Both the position numbers and the translations under genes were made by a program. From Pseudomonadota bacterium (GTDB taxonomy: Bacteria; Pseudomonadota; Alphaproteobacteria; Rhodospirillales; Magnetospirillaceae): 46,417 bases of DNA. Location of the stretch: contig JAJYTF010000035.1 of the NCBI GenBank assembly GCA_021793155.1, forward strand, positions 1 to 46,417. Direction: 5' to 3'. Position 1 is the first letter of the stretch; each line of letters begins with the position of its first letter. This document shows positions 10,218-17,568 of the stretch, piece by piece. The notes under the pieces were generated by a model. It was given only the letters and a program-made list of their open reading frames with translations. It had not been told where the DNA came from and searched no databases.

Positions 10218-11327
10218 ATGACCACCAAGAAGCTCCTCATCCTGGCCGGCGACGGCATCGGACCCGAAGTGATGGCGCAGGTCGGCCGCGTCATCGACTG
10301 GATGGCCAAGAAGCGCCACATCACCTTCGACGTCAGCGAGGGGCTGGTGGGAGGTTCCTCCTACGACAAACATGGCACGCCGCTGACCGACGCGACCATG
10401 CAACAGGCCATCGATGCCGACGCGGTCCTGCTGGGCGCCGTGGGTGGGCCGAAATGGGACAATCTGCCCTTCGCCGACAAGCCCGAGCGCGGCCTGCTGC
10501 GCTTGCGCAAGGACATGCAGCTGTTTGCCAACCTGCGTCCGGCTTTTGTCTTTGACGCCCTGGCCGAGGCCTCGTCGCTGAAGACCGAGCTGGTCAAAGG
10601 TCTCGACATCATGATCGTCCGCGAGCTGACCGGCGGTGTCTATTTCGGCGAGCCGCGCGGCATCGAGACCCTGGCGAACGGCGAACGCCGCGGCGTCAAC
10701 ACCCAGGTCTACACCACCCACGAGATCGTCCGCATCGCCGAGGTGGCCTTCGAGCTGGCGGCCAAGCGCGGCAAGAAGCTGCATTCGGTCGAAAAGGCCA
10801 ATGTCATGGAATCGGGGGTGCTGTGGCGCGAGGAAGTGCAGAAGCTGCACGATGCCAAGTACCCCGGCATCGCGCTCGAGCACATGTACGCCGACAACTG
10901 CGCCATGCAGCTGGTGCGCCGGCCCAAGCAGTTCGACGTGATCGTCACCGACAACCTGTTCGGCGACCTGTTGTCCGACTGTGCTGCCATGCTCACGGGA
11001 AGCCTGGGGATGTTGCCCTCGGCCTCGCTTGGCGCGGCCGACGCCAAGGGCAACCGCAAGGCGCTGTACGAGCCGGTACATGGTTCGGCTCCCGACATCG
11101 CCGGCAAGGACCTGGCCAATCCCCTGGCCACCCTGTTGTCCTTCGGCATGATGCTGCGCTACAGCTTCGACATGACTGCCGAGGCCGACCTGCTGGATCA
11201 GGCGGTGAAGAACGTCCTCGACGGCGGCCTGCGCACGGCCGACATCATGCAGCCAGGCAAGGCCAAGGTGTCGACCACGGTGATGGGCGAAGCCATTGTC
11301 CGCGAACTGGACAAGCTGGGGGGGTAA
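10218..11327 (+). CDS. leuB: 3-isopropylmalate dehydrogenase
   Basis: The 369-residue NAD-dependent enzyme oxidatively decarboxylates 3-isopropylmalate to 2-oxoisocaproate. Visible motifs are [10 protein letters not shown] near the start, [17 protein letters not shown] near residue 95, [11 protein letters not shown] near 137, the metal-binding NLFGDLLSD near 243 and the NAD-binding [18 protein letters not shown] near 280. It is the last gene of leuCDB. The 289-base gap before asd holds a leader reading frame and a terminator, so transcription is probably controlled between leuB and asd. Confidence 0.97.
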   Translation: MTTKKLLILAGDGIGPEVMAQVGRVIDWMAKKRHITFDVSEGLVGGSSYDKHGTPLTDATMQQAIDADAVLLGAVGGPKWDNLPFADKPERGLLRLRKDMQLFANLRPAFVFDALAEASSLKTELVKGLDIMIVRELTGGVYFGEPRGIETLANGERRGVNTQVYTTHEIVRIAEVAFELAAKRGKKLHSVEKANVMESGVLWREEVQKLHDAKYPGIALEHMYADNCAMQLVRRPKQFDVIVTDNLFGDLLSDCAAMLTGSLGMLPSASLGAADAKGNRKALYEPVHGSAPDIAGKDLANPLATLLSFGMMLRYSFDMTAEADLLDQAVKNVLDGGLRTADIMQPGKAKVSTTVMGEAIVRELDKLGG

Positions 11328-11391
11328 ATTCCCCCCTTGCTATCCGCTCCGCCCTACGGTAATCCTCTCCCCCCGACGGAGGTGTGACGTA

Positions 11392-11502
11392 ATGTCGCTC
11401 GACCTTTCCTGCAGGGGTTTGCTGACCGCGCCAAATCATGGCGCGAACGCCGCCGTTGCCTTTCCGACTACCACCAAGACGACTAAGAAGACCCTGGCGT
11501 AA
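11392..11502 (+). CDS. Putative Thr/Lys-rich leader peptide upstream of asd
   Basis: A 36-codon frame starts at ATG 11392, preceded by GGAGG with 9 bases of spacing, and ends at TAA 11500-11502. Its end (codons 26-34, PTTTKTTKKT region) has six Thr and three Lys codons in nine, and a further Thr at codon 12. Immediately after the stop comes a segment able to pair with the 5' arm of a terminator hairpin before asd. This is the layout of amino-acid attenuators such as thrL. Asd makes aspartate semialdehyde, the precursor of lysine, threonine and methionine, so sensing of charged tRNA-Thr and tRNA-Lys would be logical. The frame and hairpins are seen; the function is inferred. Confidence 0.6.
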   Translation: MSLDLSCRGLLTAPNHGANAAVAFPTTTKTTKKTLA

Positions 11503-11503
11503 G

Positions 11504-11563
11504 GCGGGCTGGTCGGTTTTGACTTCATACCAACGGCCCGCGGGATTTCCCGGCGGGCCTTTT
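11504..11563 (+). promoter_or_regulatory. Putative attenuator: antiterminator and terminator of asd
   Basis: The antiterminator pairs GCGGGC (11504-11509), directly after the leader stop codon, with GCCCGC (11536-11541); TGGT (11510-11513) with ACCA (11529-11532) can extend it. The same GCCCGC is the 5' arm of the terminator, so the two folds exclude each other. A ribosome reaching the leader stop would cover 11504-11513 and allow termination; one stalled at the Thr codons 11467-11486 would leave it free. A weaker CCGCC/GGCGG pairing inside the leader could compete. Pairings were found by eye, without energy calculation. Confidence 0.55.
11535..11563 (+). terminator. Rho-independent terminator before asd
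   Basis: GGCCCGC (11535-11541) pairs with GCGGGCC (11553-11559), with an inner GGG/CCC extension and an ATTT loop, followed by TTTT CGTTT. It lies 54 bases before the asd start. It either ends the leuCDB transcript or forms the termination half of the attenuator. Confidence 0.85.
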
Positions 11564-11616
11564 CGTTTATCGGCTCGACGGGGGAACGGGGCTAGAAGAG
11601 CTAGGAGAAGGAAGAC

Positions 11617-12636
11617 ATGGGTTACAAGGTTGCGGTGATCGGCGCCACCGGGAATGTGGGCCGCGAAATGATTCAGACGCTGGCCGAGCGGAATTTTCCG
11701 GTGAGCGAGGTTATCGCCCTGGCCTCCGAACGTTCGGTCGGGCGCGAGATTTCGTTCGGCGACGACAAGATCCTCAAGGTCAAGGACTTGGCCAGCTTCG
11801 ACTTCACCGGCGTCGATATCGCGTTGTCCTCGCCGGGCGCCAAGGTTTCGGCGGTCCACAGCCCCCGCGCCGCCGCCGCCGGTTGCGTCGTGGTCGACAA
11901 TACCTCCCATTTCCGCATGGACCCGGACGTGCCGCTGGTGGTGCCGGAAGTCAATCCGCAGGCCATCGCCGGCTACAAGAAGAAGGGCATCATCGCCAAC
12001 CCCAATTGCTCGACCATCCAGATGGTGGTGGCGCTGAAGCCGCTGCATGACTTGGGCAAGATCAAGCGAGTGGTGGTTTCCACCTACCAGTCGGTCTCGG
12101 GTGCCGGCAAGGAGGCGATGGACGAGCTGTTCAACCAGACGCGCGCCATCTATGTGAACGACCCGGTGAAGCCGCAGAAGTTCACCAAGCAGATCGCCTT
12201 CAACGTCATCCCCCATATCGATGTCTTCATGGAAGACGGCTCGACCAAGGAAGAATGGAAAATGACGGTCGAGACCCGCAAGATTCTCGACCCCAACATC
12301 GAGGTGCATGCCACCTGCGTGCGCGTGCCGGTGTTCGTCAGCCATTCCGAGGCGGTGAACGTCGAGTTCGAACGCCCCGTCGACGAGAACGAGGCCCGCG
12401 AGGCGCTGAGGAAGGCCCCGGGCGTGGTGGTGGTGGATCACCGGGCCAACGAAGGCTATGTGACCCCGGTGGAAGCGGCGGGCGAGGATCCGGTCTATGT
12501 CAGCCGCATCCGCAAAGACCCGACCATCAAGAACGGCCTGTCCTTCTGGTGTGTCGCCGACAATCTGCGCAAGGGTGCGGCGCTGAACGCCGTGCAGATC
12601 GCCGAAGTGCTGATCCGCGACTACCTGAAGAAGTAG
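11617..12636 (+). CDS. asd: Aspartate-semialdehyde dehydrogenase
   Basis: The 339-residue enzyme reduces aspartyl phosphate to aspartate semialdehyde, the branch point to lysine/diaminopimelate, threonine and methionine. The N-terminal Rossmann motif is VAVIGATGNVG; the catalytic cysteine is Cys131 in NPNCSTIQ, and the catalytic His is probably in the VSHSEAVNVEFE segment near residue 240. The start has an AGGAGAAGG ribosome-binding site. Its leader region holds the Thr/Lys-rich reading frame and terminator described separately, suggesting regulation apart from leuCDB. Confidence 0.97.
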   Translation: MGYKVAVIGATGNVGREMIQTLAERNFPVSEVIALASERSVGREISFGDDKILKVKDLASFDFTGVDIALSSPGAKVSAVHSPRAAAAGCVVVDNTSHFRMDPDVPLVVPEVNPQAIAGYKKKGIIANPNCSTIQMVVALKPLHDLGKIKRVVVSTYQSVSGAGKEAMDELFNQTRAIYVNDPVKPQKFTKQIAFNVIPHIDVFMEDGSTKEEWKMTVETRKILDPNIEVHATCVRVPVFVSHSEAVNVEFERPVDENEAREALRKAPGVVVVDHRANEGYVTPVEAAGEDPVYVSRIRKDPTIKNGLSFWCVADNLRKGAALNAVQIAEVLIRDYLKK

Positions 12637-12701
12637 GGGATCCGTCGCTGTCATCGCGAGTTGGGGGGCGGCGGGCCGGCCAACCCTCCTCGATGAAAAC
12701 T

Positions 12702-12803
12702 GTCATCCCGAACCCACGGGTCCCGCCGAAGGCGGGCCCGAGGACAGGCTTCGGGAGGGATCTCGTGCGGCCAACGAGATCCTTCCTGCCTCCGGTCGCA
12801 ACC
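12702..12803. repeat. Composite palindromic intergenic repeat
   Basis: Two hairpins lie in tandem: CCCGCC/GGCGGG with GGG/CCC extension (12718-12739), and GAGGGATCTCGT paired with ACGAGATCCTTC (12756-12784), nearly perfect over 12 bp. The flanking words GTCATCCCG and CTCGT...ACGAGATCC are like those of dispersed repeats in other alphaproteobacteria. It lies between convergent asd and the LysE-type gene. The remainder of 12637-12928 contains no gene that I can recognise. Confidence 0.6.
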
Positions 12804-12928
12804 TGCGTCAGATTTGACTGAGGTTGCTTTAACCGCAGGCGGAAGCGAAGCTGAGCGCGGAGCGGCTTACCCAAACCAGAGCTGGTGGCGTGACCCCTGG
12901 ACCGCTTCGCTTGCGTCTGGCGAGGATG

Positions 12929-13555
12929 CTAAAATATCAGTTTGGTCGCCACGCTACCCATGATGACCAGGCCGAACAGCAGCAGCATCAGTCCCGAACC
13001 GTGGTTCAGCCGCTCCAGGGAACGAGCCGAACAGCGCGAGCGGACCGCACCGGCCGCCGCCGACAGCACCAGCCACCACAGTGTCGATCCAGCGAACACG
13101 CCACCGATCAGTTCGCCCGAGGTCACGCCGTCCTTGCAGCCGAGCGAGCCCAGCGCGGCGAAGACGCCCATGGAGGCGAGAATGGTGCCGGGGTTGGTCA
13201 GGGTGATCAGGAAGGTCGAGATGAAATCCTTCAGCAGCCCCGGTCCGCGGGTCAAGGCTGGTTCGACCTTCTGAGCCGCCCGCACGCCGCGCACGCCCAG
13301 GATCAGGAGGAAGGACCCGCCGACCAGCCTGATCGACATCTGGTGGTCCGCCAGGAAGGACGAGATGGCGCTGAGGCCAAACGCGGCCACGGCGCCATAG
13401 AAGGTGTCGGCGAACGCGGCGCCCATACCGGCTACGAAAGCTGCGGGGCGGCCATCGGCCAGTGCTCTGCGGATGCACAGCACGCCTACCGGGCCGACAG
13501 GGGCTGCCAGAGCGAATCCGATCGCCAGGCCGCGCAGGAAAAGAGGTAGCTCCAT
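12929..13555 (-). CDS. LysE/RhtB-family amino-acid exporter
   Basis: The 208-residue inner-membrane protein has about six hydrophobic segments and the LysE signature near the start: GLAIGFALAAPVGPVGVLCIRRAL (residues 8-31), followed by FVAGMGAAFADTFYGAVAAFG and TNPGTILASMGVFAAL. Members export lysine, homoserine, threonine, leucine or other small solutes; the substrate cannot be read from sequence. The ATG at 13555 fits the family start. It faces asd tail to tail and follows pdxY in the same direction, 70 bases away. Confidence 0.88.
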   Translation of the reverse strand: MELPLFLRGLAIGFALAAPVGPVGVLCIRRALADGRPAAFVAGMGAAFADTFYGAVAAFGLSAISSFLADHQMSIRLVGGSFLLILGVRGVRAAQKVEPALTRGPGLLKDFISTFLITLTNPGTILASMGVFAALGSLGCKDGVTSGELIGGVFAGSTLWWLVLSAAAGAVRSRCSARSLERLNHGSGLMLLLFGLVIMGSVATKLIF

Positions 13556-13625
13556 GGTCCCGTTTCGACTGTGGAGCCAAAGTAATAGGACCAAGCGCGT
13601 AGTCGCGCCAGGGAAAAATCCGTCG

Positions 13626-14483
13626 TCAGCCCACCTGTCTGACTGAATGGAGGCGGGGTGGCTGGACCAGCTTCTCCTGAGCCACTGCCAGCATCAATTC
13701 GGCGGATCGCTCGGCAAGACTGTCGGCAAGCAAGTGATACACGCCGTTTACCGTCCGCTCCAGGGCTTCCGGCGGGCGGGTACCGGCGAGCAGGCGCCCC
13801 AGCAGAAAGGCGGCGAAGACATCCCCCGCCCCGGCCGGAGGCCGGTCGAAGGGCAGCAGCGGCGTATCCACCAGCCAGGCACCGGCTGGCGACACCAGCA
13901 GCGAACCCAGGCGGCCGGAGGGTACCGCCGGCGCTTGCAGGCTGGTAACCGCCACCAGCGACGGGCCGCGCGCCTGCAGCCGGCGCGCCGCCGCTATCGC
14001 ATCCTTGAGGCCGGTGATCGGACCGCCGTTCAGAAGCTCCAACTCGAACTGGTTCGGCGTGATCAGGTCGGCGGCGGGCAGCGCATGTTCTGCGAAGAAG
14101 GACGGAATGTCGGGCCGGACGAACAGTCCACGTCCCGCATCGCCCATCACCGGATCGCAGCAGAACAGCGCCTTGCCGTTCACGCTGCGGACCCGGCTGA
14201 CGGCATCGAGGATCACCCGGCCGATGGCCGCCTCTCCGAGATAGCCCGACAGCACCGCATCGCAATGGCCGAGTATGCCCCGCTGGTCGATGCCGTCGAC
14301 CAGGTCGGTCAAATGTTCGGCGCCGAATACCTGGCCGCTCCACGAACCGTAGCCGGTGTGGTTCGAGAACTGGACCGTGTCGATCGGCCAAGCTTCGTGA
14401 CCCAGGCGCTGGAGGGTGAAAACGGCGGCCGAATTGCCCACATGGCCAAACACCACCGACGACTGAATCGAAAGAATATTCAT
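13626..14483 (-). CDS. pdxY: Pyridoxal kinase
   Basis: The 285-residue ribokinase-fold enzyme phosphorylates pyridoxal in PLP salvage. It begins MNILSIQSSVVFGHVGNSAAVFTLQRLG, the typical PdxY start, and carries VQFSNHTGYGSW, CDPVMGDAGRGLFV near residue 110, TPNQFELELL near 142 and the anion-hole/catalytic loop PAGAGDVFAAFLLG near 218 with its Asp. Length is normal. It is divergent from the CitE-like gene; the 106-base gap probably holds both promoters. Confidence 0.95.
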   Translation of the reverse strand: MNILSIQSSVVFGHVGNSAAVFTLQRLGHEAWPIDTVQFSNHTGYGSWSGQVFGAEHLTDLVDGIDQRGILGHCDAVLSGYLGEAAIGRVILDAVSRVRSVNGKALFCCDPVMGDAGRGLFVRPDIPSFFAEHALPAADLITPNQFELELLNGGPITGLKDAIAAARRLQARGPSLVAVTSLQAPAVPSGRLGSLLVSPAGAWLVDTPLLPFDRPPAGAGDVFAAFLLGRLLAGTRPPEALERTVNGVYHLLADSLAERSAELMLAVAQEKLVQPPRLHSVRQVG

Positions 14484-14589
14484 CTTTTTTATCTAACGAC
14501 GATCGAATGTTGCGCGGAACCCTTGTCAGGGCGGGGCGATGCTGCTAATTGTGCTGCGACGCACAAATTGGAAAAAGGAAAAGCGTATC

Positions 14590-15477
14590 ATGACCGTCAC
14601 CGCCCGTCCGCGTCGCAGTGTCCTCTACATGCCGGGCTCCAACGCCCGCGCCTTGGAAAAGGCCCGCACCCTCGCCGCCGACGGGCTGATATTCGACCTC
14701 GAGGACGCCGTCGCCCCCGACGCCAAGGACCAGGCGCGGCGCCAGGTGGTCGAGGCCCTGGCGGCCGGCGGCTACGGCCGGCGCGAGATCCTGGTGCGCG
14801 TCAATGGCCTGGGCACGCCCTGGGGCTATGCCGACGTGGCAGCAGCCGCGACCTCGGGCGCCGACGGCATCCTGATTCCCAAGGTCGAAAGTGCCGACGC
14901 CGTGCGTCAGGTCGAAGCCATCGCGGCGGCGGCCGGGGCGCCCGACTCGCTCGGCCTGTGGTGCATGATGGAAACACCGCGCGGCATCCTCAAGGTCGAA
15001 GAGATCGCCTTGGCCAGCCCGCGGATGGCGGGATTCGTCATGGGCACCTCGGACCTCGCCAAGGATCTGCACGCCACCCATACGGCTGAGCGCCTGCCGA
15101 TGATCACCTCTCTCGGCCTCTGTTTGCTGGCCGCGCGCGCCTATGGTCTGGCCATCGTCGACGGAGTTCACCTCGACCTTGCCGACGACGCGGGGTTCGA
15201 ATATTCCTGTCGCCAGGGCCTGGAACTGGGGTTTGACGGCAAGACGCTGATTCATCCCAAGACCATCGACGCGGCCAATAAGGTCTTCGCCCCGTCGCAG
15301 GCCGAGGTGGATTGGTCGCGTCGGATCATCGCCGCCCATGCCGAGGCGGCCGCCGCCGGCAAGGGCGTGGTGGTGGTCGATGGCAAGCTGGTGGAAAACC
15401 TGCACGTCGCCAACGCCCGCCGTCTCGTCGCCCTGGCCGAGCAGATCGCCCTGATGGAAGCCGAGCTTAAAGGATAA
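14590..15477 (+). CDS. CitE-like HpcH/HpaI-family CoA-ester lyase, probably malyl-CoA lyase or thioesterase
   Basis: The 295-residue TIM-barrel protein shows RSVLYMPGSNARALEKA at the start, the metal site FDLEDAVAP near residue 36, RVNGLGTPWGYAD near 75, IPKVESADAV near 97 and WCMMETPRGIL near 125. These are the CitE/malyl-CoA lyase motifs. Next to mesaconyl-CoA hydratase, it most likely cleaves malyl-CoA or beta-methylmalyl-CoA, or acts as the related (3S)-malyl-CoA thioesterase of the ethylmalonyl-CoA pathway. Sequence alone does not separate lyase from thioesterase. The ATG at 14590 is chosen for its match to family starts. Confidence 0.85.
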   Translation: MTVTARPRRSVLYMPGSNARALEKARTLAADGLIFDLEDAVAPDAKDQARRQVVEALAAGGYGRREILVRVNGLGTPWGYADVAAAATSGADGILIPKVESADAVRQVEAIAAAAGAPDSLGLWCMMETPRGILKVEEIALASPRMAGFVMGTSDLAKDLHATHTAERLPMITSLGLCLLAARAYGLAIVDGVHLDLADDAGFEYSCRQGLELGFDGKTLIHPKTIDAANKVFAPSQAEVDWSRRIIAAHAEAAAAGKGVVVVDGKLVENLHVANARRLVALAEQIALMEAELKG

Positions 15478-15542
15478 GCGGAGTTACTGCAGGGATGGGG
15501 AGATCGACGATATTCAATCAGGGGACGAGGTGTGACGAGTTT

Positions 15543-15580
15543 CCTCTGTGCTCTCTGTGTCTCTGTGGTTCATTTAATTC
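15543..15580. repeat. Dispersed CTCTGTGTCTCTGTGG repeat, copy 1
   Basis: This T/C- and G-rich stretch upstream of the mesaconyl-CoA hydratase gene includes TCTCTGTGGTTCATTTAATT. The same word, TCTCTGTGGTGAATTATTTA, occurs before lpdA (30424 onward), where an inverted partner is also present. The two copies sit in equivalent places, directly before the ribosome-binding site of the next gene. Confidence 0.6.
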
Positions 15581-15598
15581 AAAATCGCAGGACTTCCG

Positions 15599-16660
15599 AT
15601 GACCAAGACAAACCCTGGTAATTTCTTTGAAGACTTCAAAATCGGCCAGGAAATCCGCCATGCCACGCCGCGCACGGTGACGGCCGGCGATGTGGCGCTG
15701 TACTGCGCTCTCTACGGCGGCCGCTTTGCCGTCGCTTCCTCCGCCGAGTTCGCCCGCAAGATCGGGTTTGCCGACGCCCCGGTCGACGACCTTCTGGCCT
15801 TCCACCTGGTTTTCGGCAAGACGGTGCCCGACATCTCGCTCAATGCGGTGGCCAATCTCGGCTATGCCGAGGGGCGCTTCGGCGTGCCGGTCTATGCCGG
15901 CGACACACTGCGCGCCGTCTCCGAGGTCATCGGCTTGAAAGAGAATTCGAACCGCCAGACCGGCGTGGTCTATGTGCGCTCCACCGGCTTCAACCAGCGC
16001 GACGAGATGGTGGTGGAATACCTGCGCTGGGTGATGGTGAGGAAGCGTGATCCGAGTGCTCCGGCGCCCGAGGAAGTGGTGCCGCCGATGGCCGACAAGG
16101 TGCCGGCCGAGGCCCTGATCCTGCCGGCCGGTTTGGATCTTTCCGGTTACGACCGGGTTCTGGCCGGTTCACCGCACCTGTGGGACGACTACAAGGCGGG
16201 CGAGGCGATCGACCATATGGACGGCATGACCATCGAGGACGCCGAGCATATGTGCGCAACCCGCCTTTACCAGAACACCGCTAAGGTCCATTTCAACCAG
16301 CATACCGAGGGCCAGGGGCGCTTCGGCCGACGGCTCATCTACGGCGGGCACATCATCAGCCTGGCCCGTTCGCTGTCGTTCAATGGGCTTGCGAACGCCT
16401 TTAAGGTGGTGGCCATCAACGGCGGCCGGCATGTGGCGCCGACCTTCGCCGGCGACACCATTTACGCCTGGACGGCGGTCGAAGAGAAGATGGAAATCCC
16501 GGGTCGCCGCGACTTGGGCGCGCTTCGTCTGCGAACCATTGCGGCGAAAGACCATGCTTGCGCCGATCTGCCGTGGAAAGATGCGGATCGCAAGGACTAT
16601 CATCCGGCGGTAGTCCTCGATTTCAACTATACAGTTATAGTTCCAAGACAGTCGTTGTAA
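15599..16660 (+). CDS. mch: Mesaconyl-CoA hydratase (MaoC-like double hotdog)
   Basis: The 353-residue protein matches (2R,3S)-beta-methylmalyl-CoA dehydratase, which interconverts mesaconyl-CoA and beta-methylmalyl-CoA in the ethylmalonyl-CoA pathway. The N-terminal hotdog has FFEDFKIGQEIRHATPRTVT and GVPVYAGDTLRAVSEV; the second hotdog has HFNQHTEGQGRFGRRLIYGGHIISLARSL near residue 225 and the long loop before it. Length agrees with the family. It follows the CitE-like lyase, its pathway partner, though a repeat lies between them. The start has only a modest AGGA ribosome-binding site. Confidence 0.9.
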   Translation: MTKTNPGNFFEDFKIGQEIRHATPRTVTAGDVALYCALYGGRFAVASSAEFARKIGFADAPVDDLLAFHLVFGKTVPDISLNAVANLGYAEGRFGVPVYAGDTLRAVSEVIGLKENSNRQTGVVYVRSTGFNQRDEMVVEYLRWVMVRKRDPSAPAPEEVVPPMADKVPAEALILPAGLDLSGYDRVLAGSPHLWDDYKAGEAIDHMDGMTIEDAEHMCATRLYQNTAKVHFNQHTEGQGRFGRRLIYGGHIISLARSLSFNGLANAFKVVAINGGRHVAPTFAGDTIYAWTAVEEKMEIPGRRDLGALRLRTIAAKDHACADLPWKDADRKDYHPAVVLDFNYTVIVPRQSL

Positions 16661-16696
16661 AAGCACAGTAATCACTCTCGCTTCCGGGATGCCGAG

Positions 16697-16724
16697 TTGA
16701 CTCCTTCCCGGCAAGGGATTAAAC
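16697..16724 (+). promoter_or_regulatory. Candidate promoter of sdhCDAB
   Basis: TTGACT (16697-16702) and TTAAAC (16719-16724) are spaced by 16 bases in the 117-base gap before sdhC. The -35 element is good and the -10 element poor, so this is a weak prediction. Confidence 0.3.
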
Positions 16725-16777
16725 AAATCGCGCAATCACTACGTCCCACCGGAAGGACATAGCCAAGAGGCTCCTCC

Positions 16778-17167
16778 ATGACGTCGCCGACCACCAACAG
16801 GCCCCTTTCTCCGCATCTGCTCAATTATCGCTGGCCGCTGACCGTACTGTGTTCGGGCACGCACCGCATCACGGGCATCTTGCTGTCCATCGGCACGGTG
16901 CTGTTCGTCTTTTGGTTGGGCAGCGCCGCCTATGGGCCGGCGGCATATGATTTCGCCAGCAGCCTTTTCAGCTCGCCGATCGGCTATCTGGTGCTGTTCG
17001 GCTACACCTTCGCCCTCTACTACCACTTGTGCGCCGGAACCCGGCATCTGTTGTGGGACGTGGGCAAGGGCTTCGATCTGGCCACCTGTGCCTGGAGCAA
17101 CTACGCGGTGATCGGCGCCGCCCTGTTCTTCACCGTCGTCACCTGGGCCGCTGCCCTTATCTTCTAA
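16778..17167 (+). CDS. sdhC: Succinate dehydrogenase cytochrome b556 subunit
   Basis: The 129-residue protein has three hydrophobic segments (about 30-50, 65-85 and 105-127) and anchors complex II in the inner membrane. The start RPLSPHLLNYRWPLTVLCSGTHRITGI is the SdhC quinone-site signature, and HLCAGTRHLLWD near residue 82 contains the haem-ligand His. It starts the sdhCDAB operon and is 12 bases from sdhD. Confidence 0.95.
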   Translation: MTSPTTNRPLSPHLLNYRWPLTVLCSGTHRITGILLSIGTVLFVFWLGSAAYGPAAYDFASSLFSSPIGYLVLFGYTFALYYHLCAGTRHLLWDVGKGFDLATCAWSNYAVIGAALFFTVVTWAAALIF

Positions 17168-17179
17168 AGGAGAATGAGG

Positions 17180-17563
17180 ATGTCCCTGCGTTCCCCCCTC
17201 GGCCGCGCGCGCGGCATGGGATCGGCCAAGGACGGCATGACGCATTTCTGGGCTCAGCGCCTGACCGCTGTTGCCCTCGTGCCGATCACCTTCTGGTTCT
17301 GCTTCTCGCTGGTCTCCCTGGCCGGGGCCGACTTCGCACATTTCCGCGCGTGGTTGTCGCAGCCGGGCAACATGACCCTGATGCTGATCACCATCTTCAT
17401 TACTTTCCACCACGCTCAGCTGGGCATGTCGGTGGTGCTCGAAGATTACGTGCATGACAAAGGGCTCCTGCTCATCTCGCGTACCGGGGTGAAGTTCGCC
17501 GCCTGGTTGTTCGGCATTTTCTGTGCGGTGGCCGTGCTCCACGTCGCCTTCATCGGAGGTTGA
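17180..17563 (+). CDS. sdhD: Succinate dehydrogenase membrane anchor subunit
   Basis: This 127-residue membrane protein has three hydrophobic segments and the SdhD motif [19 protein letters not shown] near residue 75, with the haem-ligand His and the quinone-site Asp-Tyr. The ATG at 17180 is preferred because the AAAGGAG site is 7 bases upstream; the ATG two codons earlier would be only 1-2 bases from it. sdhA begins 5 bases after the stop. Confidence 0.93.
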   Translation: MSLRSPLGRARGMGSAKDGMTHFWAQRLTAVALVPITFWFCFSLVSLAGADFAHFRAWLSQPGNMTLMLITIFITFHHAQLGMSVVLEDYVHDKGLLLISRTGVKFAAWLFGIFCAVAVLHVAFIGG

Positions 17564-17568
17564 TCCCT

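Noticed and set aside
8166-11081. Long minus-strand open frame opposite leuC-leuD-leuB
   Set aside because: Same strand-shadow effect; the leu genes are unambiguous.
13647-15089. 480-codon plus-strand frame running across pdxY and the CitE-like gene
   Set aside because: It crosses two well-supported genes and their divergent promoter region and resembles no protein.
17174-17563. sdhD start at the first ATG (17174)
   Set aside because: It lies 1-2 bases from the ribosome-binding site; the ATG at 17180 has correct spacing.
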